Assembly (NCBI RefSeq): GCF_910592395.1
Contig: NC_088317.1
Location: 16,848,039-16,912,038 of the forward strand
Source: Lineus longissimus
Lineage: Eukaryota; Nemertea; Pilidiophora; Heteronemertea; Lineidae
DNA length: 64,000 bases
Direction of reading: 5' to 3'
In this document: in pieces, positions 11,801-21,900 of the stretch
Numbering within the stretch: the first letter of the stretch is position 1
Layout of the letters: each line of letters opens with the position of its first letter
Made by a program: the position numbers and the translations under genes
The notes under the pieces: generated by a model
Told to the model about the DNA's origin: nothing
Seen by the model: only the letters and a program-made list of their open reading frames with translations
The model's database searches: none

Positions 11801-14800
11801 CAGCCTTGAAATTGGCATTCACATCGTTTTGGACGAGTTCTTAATTTCAAGTTCTAGCCAAAATGGTTGTGCCTGTGGTCTTTAAATCTTTAAACATGGT
11901 TCTGTCATCATAATGCTAGGGCATGGCGAGTGCGGTGAACTGACCCCGGGTGCTGCCAGTAAGCCTGACTGCTACCGCCAGGGTACGCTGATGTACTGCA
12001 GGGCTGGCTGCAAGGAAGGCTTCGAGCATCTCCCTTCAAGAGTCCAGGACCACCAGAAACTCTACATTTGCATGGAGGGCAAGTGGTCACCGACAGAACC
12101 ACTGCCACAATGCTTTGGTAAGCAAAACTATTTTTCGACAAAAAGAGATAGTTGTGTCAAGCAAATGAACCAGCACCCTTACAATCTTATACTGTCGCTC
12201 TCTCTGCTTAGTCACCTCGTCTAGCTATAGCGTGGTGGGCTGGCCTTTCGGGATGGTTCCATTTTCCTCCATACACCGATGCGATATAAGCTGAAAATGC
12301 AACAGTCCGCAGTAGACTGACCTTCAACACGCCCAAGGCCAACTGCTTCGACCCCATCTATGTTGGGTGCTGATGGGCGAAAGGGCACGAATTATCATGT
12401 TGTTGCACCAAACCAGTGAACCTTTCTTACTTATTGCTCTTGAGAATCACCCATTTTCCTATTCCCTATCACAGAGACGATAAAGGGCAAGGGTGCCTCA
12501 GTCCGCGGAAAACTGACCTTTACCACATCCAAGGCCAACTGCTCTGACTCTGGCTACAGGGCGACGATGGGTGAGAAAGCGCGAATGATCATGTTGTCCA
12601 ATCATTATAAGATGTGTTCGGTCAGTAAGTGCATCCTCAAGGATCCAAAGGTGATGTGCGTGCCCACGGGCGACACAGAGGAGGGTGAGGGACCAGCCAA
12701 GATCACTGTGGATGTTATATGGAGGGTCATGATGTAAGTTGTCGCTGTCCGGGAGCCACTTATGTGACTGAGTCTCATAAAGCTGATGCTTGCTTGTAAC
12801 TGACGTCCCCAGAAAATATCTTGCTTTTGAAAACATAAGTCTGAAGGTGCAGTCTACTGGAAAACAGTGTCTTACCATATTCTCTGGATACGGCCATAGG
12901 GACTAAATACCCACATATTTAACTCGTAAATGCGAAACTTTTGCTGGGCCTGAACACCCTATCCTGCGAACGAATCTCTCCCAAGACAAACAACCCATTT
13001 ATTTTTGTTCTCTTTTTGATCTAGGGGACCAAATGATACAGTTGCAGAGTTAAAGGAACACTTATCAAAAGAGATGTACCATCTCGTGCGCACGCACATG
13101 TCAGTAGTTGTTAATGACGTCACGGTGCCTGTGAATCTCGGCGAGACATTCTTTGAGCGGCCAGCGGCGGCTTGTGAGACTGGCGAGGAGATGACATTTG
13201 AGGGTTGTGGTGAGTTCGTCATCAGTAATCCACCGCCGTGTCCTGATGCGTTCCGGACATCGAGAACGTGTCTCGAACGACGCATCGGAAACGTGTCGGC
13301 ACAGGTCACTGAATCAAGTGTCATTGAGGGTTTGAAACGTTGTCAAATGTCCATGAAAAGTTGTTGAACTTAGAAGAAGAGAGAATCCACAGTCCCGTTA
13401 GGGAAGGAATAGTAAAAACTAGATCAAAATCTCTCTTTTGCGAGGGGTCAGCGCAAGTGGCAAAATGTGGCCATCACTGTGGGTCAATATCAAACCAAGC
13501 GAATACTCAACCCGCAGGCAAGGAATAAATAGGCCCTATCACATGTCGCAGCGATACAAATCTCTTGTTTTCGGAGCGCTTTAATCCATAGTTTCCCTTC
13601 CTTTCAGTCGCCTGCCAAAAGGGTTCGTTCTTTGACCAGTACTCCGCAGAATGCAGCAAATGTCCCGTGCATACCTTCCAAGACAAGCCAGCCAAGCAGA
13701 AATGTAAATCCTGCCCTGGTGGGACGTTTGGCAACATCACGGGCGCCCACAACCAATCACAATGCTTGGATGTAGATCTGAGTGCAGCAAACGATGTCCC
13801 ATTGGGCGTATTCCCAAATGACGTAAATATGACGTCATCGTCGCGAGCCAATAGGCAAGGAGATAACGTCAGTGCGAGTAAGTGCATGCAAAGTAGGAAA
13901 ATATGCACGAGATATATCACGAATAAGATACAACTTGGTGAGATGGTGGAGTAATCCTTTTTGAATTTTTTATGTCGTGCATTTTTCTCGCAAAGTTTTT
14001 GTTTTAGAATACTAGTTCGATTTTGTGATGTTCAATGTGTCAGTGGTTAGACGGTGAGATTTGTAGATCAATCATTTTCAGTCGTTTGTGTCGTCTATAT
14101 ATTTTAGTTTAGAATACATATGTCAGAGATGGCAGACCTTATTTTGTTGAGCTGGGTTTTTTTCAACTTCTTGCTCCTGCAGCGGGAAAGAGCTTAGTCT
14201 ATGTAAAGTGTCGGTCGTTATCTTGTGAGTTTGATCATTCTTGTCGTCAGAAAGTCTTTCTTTTTTTTCTTGATGATGCAATAGCGAATTTTCGAATTGT
14301 AAAACGCTTATAGTTTATAAGTACTCTGTCATCAAAGAGGGCATGATATCTAAAAAAATAAGCGTCAGGTGGCCGAGAAATTTAGAATCAGTTTAATGAT
14401 GGGCGGATAGGTGGAATCCTCGAATAGTTTTTCTCTGGTAATGTTTACAATGGAGAAGAAAGAAAATTCTGCAAACACCCTGAGTTGTGGCTCGGTCGCA
14501 CGAGCCTACAAAAGGTATTTTCGGAGGCCAGATAGGCTGTTGAGAGATTGTCATCTGAAGGGATATACCCCATCCACGACGAGACAGATCAGATTGGAAG
14601 TCCTTCATGATTGTTGCCCTATTTCTTTTCAGCGCACCTGATCATAGGTACAGTTCTATGCATCGTCTTCTTCCTTATCTTTATTATCATACTGATCATT
14701 CTCATCCGAAAACGGCGCAGAAGAACGAAACAGGAGGCAAGAGAGAAATGGTGAGAATAATATCATACGAAGACAATAGAGGACGATCAGAATAACTCGC

Positions 14801-15345
14801 CAGTCTACGCTCAAAGCAGCCATTAAGTTTATTTATCGGAGTCGGTGGAAGCCTATCAACCCCATGAAACTGTTTTAGTGGGGGTCGATGTTATTAAGAT
14901 CTGTCCCTCCTGATAACCCTTTCATAAGATAATGGAACAATGGAAATTTACGCCAAGATGCGAGCGGGCTTTGATTTAAAACAGTAGACCGTGTAATGAG
15001 GTTGGCCTAACTGCGAGGTAAGGGAGAAATAGCGTAATTGCATCGAGACTGGCTAGCATCATGGTTAGAAATCTGGGGGAATTCTCAATCTCTCCTCGTA
15101 TCTCTTTCAGTTAAGCCAAGAGGGAATAACGTCCTTTCTCTCTTTCTAGGGCTGGAGATCAAATTCGACGGTCTTTATCAGACATTCTGAAGTCATCACA
15201 ATTAGAAAACGGGGACGCCCCCAACCATGAGGAAGATTCACCGCGTTCAGAGAGACATCACGACTTGGATGACGTCAGTATAGCGCCTCTAGCGGAGGAG
15301 GAGGACACTTTTCTTGGTGCTTCAACGCCAAATTTGCTAGTATGA
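5828..15345 (+). CDS. LRP-like YWTD/EGF/sushi single-pass receptor (5' partial)
   Basis: Sixteen in-phase exons: 5828-6085, 7147-7312, 7755-8039, 8233-8789, 9136-9267, 9396-9650, 10147-10306, 10643-10779, 11013-11169, 11341-11459, 11920-12117, 12475-12733, 13025-13209, 13608-13877, 14633-14750, 15150-15345. They encode 1149 residues plus a stop. In order: a YWTD beta-propeller (VYWIDAEK, LLYYADSG, FIYWVMAG, LFWSDGST); a Pro/Glu-rich linker; a six-Cys EGF module (exon 5); a second propeller (AYWVDETK, DLYWSEWG, SLYWVDSA); a sushi-like module (exon 11); an unrecognised Cys region (exons 12-13); an ephrin-receptor-like Cys module (exon 14); a transmembrane helix with RKRRRR stop-transfer (exon 15); and a 64-residue acidic tail ending in NLLV. 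LDLR-family propellers bind ligands outside the cell. The tail lacks the NPxY endocytic motif. The signal-peptide exon was not found, and I cannot match this architecture to a named vertebrate gene. Confidence 0.85.
7341..7435. repeat. Interspersed repeat (GGACGAGGCC family), intron 2
   Basis: The segment around GACAGGATGAGGCCGGTCC and CTGCGTCCGGAGTG recurs, diverged and in either orientation, at 10907-10975, 23600-23700, 27275-27320, 30130-30215, 30775-30860 and 40570-40665. It is non-coding. Its wide scatter in introns and intergenic DNA fits an old SINE-like family, but I could not define its ends. Confidence 0.55.
10332..10555. repeat. 63-bp minisatellite, intron 7 of receptor gene
   Basis: About 3.5 copies of a unit of about 63 bp, each with TTTTACTATAAACTTCAC followed by TTGATGGTCAAA. 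The same unit reappears as two copies in intron 10 of the same gene (11466-11597). Confidence 0.8.
11466..11597. repeat. 63-bp minisatellite, second array, intron 10
   Basis: Two copies of the unit seen at 10332-10555, again with AAACTTCACAGTGA and TTGATGGT. It lies 7 bases downstream of the exon that ends at 11459, so it abuts the donor site. Confidence 0.8.
11676..11880. mobile_element. Fold-back MITE-like element, intron 10
   Basis: About 205 bp that is almost entirely palindromic. The left arm starts GACCATAGGAACGACCA and the right arm ends TGGTTGTGCCTGTGGTC. Inside both, TTTGGCTAGAACTTGAAAT and its complement align. The arms are about 90-100 bp and diverged by several substitutions. No coding capacity and no clear target-site duplication. 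Confidence 0.75.
12291..12422 (+). pseudogene. Decayed duplicate of the receptor exon 12
   Basis: This intronic stretch aligns with the active exon at 12475-12733 over about 130 bp. Shared blocks include CCAAGGCCAACTGC and ATCATGTTG. Conceptual translation begins VRSRLTFNTPKANCFDP, matching VRGKLTFTTSKANCSDS of the active exon, then breaks by a frameshift and a TGA. The 3' half of the exon and a clean acceptor are missing. It is a relic of a tandem exon duplication, probably not spliced. Confidence 0.75.
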
Positions 15346-15766
15346 AACGAAGACACGAAGGTTACATTTGGTCACGTTGTGGTGTTCTAACTATTCAGAG
15401 GTTTGGATGGTTTGGACGTACAATTAGTATTCAAATGTTGGTTTTGTACTCCTCTTTGGATTTGGAGCATTCGCTTCCTTGACGCGGCCCTATATTAGAT
15501 CGACACAGAGAGCGTAGTATCCGGCATGTGGAACACATGATATTACAATAGTATTCCAGTGTAGACCTACGTCTGTGTTTGGGGACGGCACTGTTTATGC
15601 ACCTCTTGCATGTTAACGCGTAACGATTGTCATTTGACAGATTTGGCAAGCCATGCAAAGAGAAACGACGAAATGCGAAGTATGAAAATGTAATAAATTA
15701 ATATGCATTTTATCAACGATTTTAACAAAGTTTAAAACATGATTTACAGGTTTCTTGTATGAAGTG

Positions 15767-15886
15767 AGTTTTCGCAAATCCCCGAAACGCGAACGCGAAC
15801 GCCTATCCACTTGTTTGACATCTCGATCAGGAGCTGAACAATCGGATAGACGTTCGCGTTGGCGTTTTGGGGGCTTTGCGAAAACT
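15767..15886. mobile_element. Fold-back MITE-like element (120 bp)
   Basis: The left arm begins AGTTTTCGCAAATCCCCGAA and continues through ACGCGAACGCCTATCC. The right arm runs from GGATAGACGTTCGCG to GGCTTTGCGAAAACT. The arms are about 40 bp with a few mismatches and are separated by about 40 bp. Confidence 0.7.
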
Positions 15887-16763
15887 CCCCAGTGATTTTA
15901 ATAGTGCAGCAATTGGTGACACCACAGTTCTTCGTTCTGGAGTCAAACTTCGTCGTTCGTACGGATTTCGAAACCTCCCTAATTCTCCACACGAGATTAA
16001 GACCGGACTCTCTTCCCGACAGGTCCGCGACGGGAATACGTCCGGCTAAACCTCTTTCTATTGTCTTTCATTGATAAAATGGCGGGTATAAATGCTCATT
16101 TCAAAACAGACAATTATTTTGGGTTTAATAGGACAATAACTTATTCTGATATGGCTGCTATTAAATTTAATGACCTATAACTCTAGAACAGTTTCATTGG
16201 ACAACTTGGGCATGATAAATTTTGGTTTTTCATACAAATATGGCTTCTAGCAGGACTGTGTCTTCTCCAACAGGATCCTTGAAAAATTATCATATCTAAT
16301 CATTGAACACTTCACTAGAACGGCATGTGACTTTAGGCTGACCTGAATGCGCAAGTCCTTGCAACGGGAAGAATATCATTGTTAAAGATCAGCACTGGTG
16401 TAAGTGAATGCTACGGGTGGCGGCGCATGGTGATGATTAGGGACATTATCCAAACTAAACTCCCATGCCCAAGTCGTCCCTTTAAAGAATGATAACTTGT
16501 ATGCTGTAAACCTGTGAATAGTTTATTATGTATGGTGAGAAAGTAATGTATTGTTAGCTGTAAAATGATACCGTAAATACAAACTTCATAAATGAATAAC
16601 TATGTTGACCCGCTGTCGACTGGCCCGTTATGATACTGTGTTATCATATCGAAGGACATAGTCTCTCTAGCTATTAATCCCTGAACAATACGGTAGGTTG
16701 TCTTCTACAGGGGGATACATTGCAGTCACATCGGCTCGGCATTGTCCCATCTCCACATACGCT

Positions 16764-16853
16764 ATTAAGCGAGAGTTTCACGCCCAAGGCCTTTGTTATT
16801 TTATGTCGCGTTGCCAACCTACGAATGCCTTGGGTGTGAAACGCTTGCTAAAT
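16764..16853. mobile_element. Fold-back element (90 bp)
   Basis: The 27-base arms ATTAAGCGAGAGTTTCACGC... and ...GGTGTGAAACGCTTGCTAAAT are reverse complements with a few mismatches, separated by about 36 bases. The core CCCAAGGC/GCCTTGGG is perfect. No open frame. Confidence 0.65.
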
Positions 16854-17280
16854 GGCTAACCTGGATACGGGCCTTTAGCTAGTTGCTGAAGCATTATTGC
16901 TGGAAGCATGACTGGGGCCGTGTATCTTAAATATTCAAGCATTTTTAATGCATTGCCATTGCTGTATGCATGTGTCTTATTCAGTATTTTTGTAAATGTT
17001 TGATATAAATACTGGTATTATAATGTGTAACAATATATTATATAAATATAAATATGATGCGCTAAAGTGTCAAATGCATGATTTTTGACAAGAGATGCCG
17101 TTGATGTGCACAAGAATACATAGTATATGCAATTTCTGTACATGTATTGTGACGGCCGTTCAAATTCAATTACAAATTTCATATTGTTTGACGAACAGAG
17201 TAGGCCTTTAAAAAAGAAGTGTCTCGAGATGCCGGATAACACCTAATGAAGTTCTACATTTGGTACTGGCCTGACATTTT

Positions 17281-17416
17281 GCAGGTTTCGCAACCCCTAC
17301 GAACGACGATGTACAGATGACTGTGGTCTCACCAAGTCTTACGCGACGTCGTAAGTCATCTTTCTTCGTACTTCGTCCGGGACGCGTAGCTTCTTCGTAA
17401 AGGTTGCGAAACCTGC
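17281..17416. mobile_element. Fold-back MITE-like element (136 bp)
   Basis: The termini GCAGGTTTCGCAACCCCTAC and its near-complement ending GTTGCGAAACCTGC form 23-bp inverted repeats with two mismatches. The interior is rich in CG-containing words (CGTCGT, GACGCG). No transposase and no obvious target-site duplication. Confidence 0.7.
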
Positions 17417-18914
17417 CTATTATCACGAGACACACCGAATTGATGATGATCAGGCCTGTGCCTTTTTAGTTCCTTTGCTTTTTTCTCAGTCATCCAACGG
17501 TCGCCATGTTATTGCTAATGACGTTCATGTTCATGTCATTAACATATTATGCAAATTCTACGTTCCCAATACATTTTGTAGCTTTTTGTATAAACAATAA
17601 ATAGCGATTTTGTAAATAAGAAAAGATTGTGGCCTAAGGATTTTTTTTACTATCTCAGCTCGAGAGGCTCTCAACGCGGCCAACTTATAACTCAGTCTGA
17701 TTTCTTCGGTTTATCATCAAGCTTCATTCAAGGCCATAAGGCATATATGCGAGTGAATAGAAAAACGTCAAAATGACGCATTGGGTAAAGTGGGAAAAGC
17801 TAACCTTTCCCCCCTTCCTTTTTGACCTTACAATCGTCACAAACCGAATAGGTGGCTGTTTTATTGGAAAACTCGTTATCATTCATCTTTAATAAAACCT
17901 GACACGACTGAACAAGTTACTTCAAAATTTAGGCCAGGATATTCTTCATCAAAATGACTCTGAATTCAAGGATATAATTTGACTGAGCCCTGGGGATATT
18001 GCCAATAAAACCGGACAAAGAGAGCGTACAAAATCCGACATTGGCGACTCGCAATCAAACAGGAAGCGGGGACTTCCCGGCGCAATATTTCGTCGCCCCT
18101 GATTGATTACATTTCGAAATTCCTGGCTCGCATTGCATTGTTGGCCATTTCTATACAACATGTATATCAAAATTGATGATTTATGCATGGCATTGTCAGA
18201 TCATTGAATTTGTTTGCATATTAAAAAATCGCCATTTAATATGTAAAAGTATACTTGGTCGACCTATTTCGAACCTTTGAGAGAAGGTTAGTTGTGGTAA
18301 CGAGAATCTCTAGCTCATGAGTGGACTGGCTTCACAAATCCGTCGCCGATTTTAGTTCACCGATTTTCCTTAAACGCCACGGATTTATTCAACTTTACTG
18401 GCAGAGGTGTTTAAAATGTTGGTAGACTGACGGCCGTGAAAATATTGTTGCTACACCCTACCTGGATTGTAGTTAAATCGGGCCCGTCAGGGTTCTATCC
18501 CGCGGAGGAACGTGTCATTCTTTGCATTGGTGATTTCGTGAGATAGATATATCGCAATACGTTTACCATACAATATACATGTCAGAAGTAACCTCCCTCA
18601 CGCGTGCTACATTTGCCAGCACAACAGCAACCTCTTTCACATGGGCGATGCAATCCAATCGCAACATATGATTTGTTTTGTGAGGGGACGTGACGTCAGT
18701 ATATCAAGAAAATAAAAAGTCCTGAGGAAGAAGTTGTTGTTATTGCAGATGAAAAAATACCTGGCGTGTTTTGTGTAAATATCACGCAAGGAGGGATGTC
18801 CTTCTGACCAATGTACCATTTTATCTCAATGTATATTTCACAGAATGGTAAATTCTCTGTAACCTTGATGTTTATGTGACTGGATCACTTTCACGGAGTA
18901 AAAGAGTGTTCAAC

Positions 18915-21900
18915 ATGTCAAAAGCCAAAGCAACATCGACTGCGGGTTCTTCGCGGTTGAAGGACCCCATCCCGGCATTGGAGCAAGCCTGCAAACGAGC
19001 CGATGCGCTCCACACCGAAATCTCGTCCACAGGACTATTCAACCTCGTCTGGAGTGGGAAATGGCCAGATTTCAAACCAAACAATAGATTTGACCACTTC
19101 GAGGTTGATCTAAATAGAAGTTCTGATGTTCTTGCCGAGGCAGACTCGTATTTCCAAATGCTAGAGCAAGCCTGCATCCGATTGAACAAGGCGAACGCGA
19201 CGCTTTCTGTTCTCATCGGCAAGAAGCTGCAGCAGGAGTTTGACGACATCGACTGGGATATCAATGGTAGGCATTTTGCTGGTCCTAGTCTGGTCGCCTG
19301 TATACCACGACCCATACGTATGCGCCAATACGGACGGAATATCTCCCAATATGAACCGTGCCCTATATGGATGTTGTGATGTCAGAAAAAAGTCCCTTTA
19401 AAAATCTCAATTCGAATTATAAAATTACTGAGAAAGCACCCCCTATAATCAGCCCCCGCCTCCCTATGCAAACTTAAGGTCACAAAATTTACGTACAACG
19501 AAAATGTCACTGGTTTGTCAGGCTCTGATAGAGATGGTGGCGGATTAACGGGGGGAGGGGGGGGCATCATGAGGCGCGCGCCACTCTTTTCGTCTTTATT
19601 TTATTTTGCCCCCGAATTGGTTCGCGGTTGACAGTAGCACTGATGTTCTTTAACATTTCAGGACGATTTTTAACTGATGAAGAACATGAGATGATGTACA
19701 AAAGCACGATAGTATGCAAGAATTTTGACGATCTACTAATAAAAATGGCCGAAATTTGTCAAGCAGCGGACGAACTGGCGGAGAATGCCAAACGCGCAAG
19801 CGCAGAGACCCGAGCCGCCCAAATGAACTCCTCATATTTCGCGAAGAACAAAGATCAAATGGAAAATGTACAAAAACTTTTCGAAGAAAAACTCAGGCAA
19901 AAAAAGGAGGAAATCAGAAGGTGCGTATTCTATATGCAAGAGGCAAAACTGTCTCAGCGTCCACCACCAAGTTGGCGGCCAACTTGAATTCGACTTGGAG
20001 GAAATGAACTACACAATTGAGGCCGAAGGAACTACATTGGAAAAAACGTTTTGAAGTTTAGAAGTCGCTCTCCCTTTATATAAGAGTGCCCCCCCCCCCC
20101 CCCCCAGGAATTTACGCTTGCTACTGGATTACTTCAGTTGCTGTACGTTATGCATGATCAATTTACTCTTACAGGCTAGAAGAAGAAAAAAAGGCGAAGG
20201 CTCGAGAGGAGCGCGAAAGACGCGAAAGGGAGGCCCGGCAAAGAAAGGAACAGGAACGACTGGAGAGGGAAGAGATGGATAGGGAACAACGTGAACGAGA
20301 AGAGAGGGAAAAGGAGGCGAGCGAGCAGAAAGCGAGAGAGGAAAAAGAGCGGAGAGAGCAAGAGGAACGGGAGAGGGAGGAGAGAGAGAGAGCCGAGCGG
20401 GAGAGGCGGCAGAGAGAAAAGCGAGAACGGAAAGAAAGGGAACGGTTAGAGAGGGAGGAAAGAGAGAGACAAGAGAGAGAAAGATTAGAGAAGGAGAAAC
20501 AGGAGAGGCTTGAAAGAGAGAAGCGAGAAAAAGAGGAGAGGGAGAGGAGGGACCCGAATTCAAAGTTTTGGAGATCATTACTGTAAGTCATAATCAGTGA
20601 TACGGAAACAGTACTTCTTCTTGGCAATTGCAAATTAGACGGTCGGCAAAAATGGTTTATTAAATATGGGATGGTCGTAATGGTTAATTTGCTTTTTGAG
20701 TCCACGCAATGCTGTCTCAATGAGCTTTGTGGCCGATGTGGCGCTACGGGATACTCGAGGCGTGCCGTGCCGTGCATATTCAGAAGGAGTGCGGTTGCCC
20801 CTGATGAAGTGTCATTGATTCTTAGTAACCTAACTACTTTTGCTTTTTAAGTTTTTAAGTTGCTTTCTTTTTTTGTGCCGCAACACGCTGCCATGTGTGT
20901 ACATTGTATATCTAATAATCCCAAACACTCATGGGTGCATACACGGAAACAACGACAGTGCATTGCAGACGGCTCTGCCTCACCATGTACATGTACTGCA
21001 ATGCACTGACAGTGCTAATGCATTCGTCAGTGCTTGAGCAGCTAAGAAGTTTCTCTAACTTTTCTATTTTCTTCCTCCTTCAGCTACAATGCCCAAGAAG
21101 AAACGAAACAGAACAAAGGTCTTCACTGTGTGTTTCGAGCCTTTACTGATTCTCTCGTTAGGAGTGAAATGACCGTTGTGGAAGTCCCATTCCTCAAGGC
21201 GCAAGTCCCCATTGGATCAGGAGAAGAGCTGGCAAGCACTGTCCTTGACATCACGTCGGAAAATGGCCGCCTCGAGTATCCCGTAAGTCAGTTCTCAACT
21301 TAGGGGCGCATTACCGATAAGTTTCCTTGAACCTTTCAAGTGATTTGGGGTCCTCGAAACTCCTTAGATTTATCAATGAAAGCTTATTCCCGCGTTAGGT
21401 TTTTACCGGGCCATCAAAAACTCCCCATTTTAAAAGAGCTTCCAGAGAAAGCACAGACAGATAATTCGAAACATTTTTTAGGTTGGATCCTAAAATTGCC
21501 CACATATCGTAAGGCACTATCTATATGTACGTATTTTTTTCCAGTATGCTGCCCGACTGGCGATGCCAAATTTAGTGGGTCGACATCACTTTTACAGCGC
21601 TATTGCAAAGATTCGCGTCGATGATTCACGCGAGTGGACTACAGTGCCATCAAAGGATACCAACATCGATAAGTATAAGGTGAGCTGCAAACTGCTAGCT
21701 GCAGATTTGTGGAGAATACTTAAGGGAACTGACGGGCCCTGACTGAAGTTCAGACCGGGTGGGTATGGCTAAAAGCCCCAGACCTATACATGTACATTGT
21801 ATGGTTTGGGACGGAATTTGAGGTCCACAGGCGATGCTCTCGAGAAAATGCTTCTGTGGAATGAGCACTTTATTTGTGTGTATTCCTCTCTTACTTAGAG

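Larger units (their letters stand above)
15346..18914. other. 3' UTR and intergenic DNA with three fold-back elements
   Basis: An AATAAA at 15692-15697 lies about 350 bases after the receptor stop, with another at 17596-17601. No convincing exon is present. Three separate palindromic elements occur at 15767-15886, 16764-16853 and 17281-17416. A perfect CRE-type TGACGTCA at 18691-18698 lies about 220 bases before the death-domain gene start and may belong to its promoter. Confidence 0.6.

Noticed and set aside
18876-18914. Upstream GTG start of the death-domain protein
   Set aside because: An in-frame ATG in good context follows at 18915; GTG initiation is rare in animals.
20169-20777. 202-codon minus-strand Ser/Leu-rich open frame
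   Set aside because: It is the antisense shadow of the Arg/Glu coiled-coil exon; purine-rich repeats leave all frames open.
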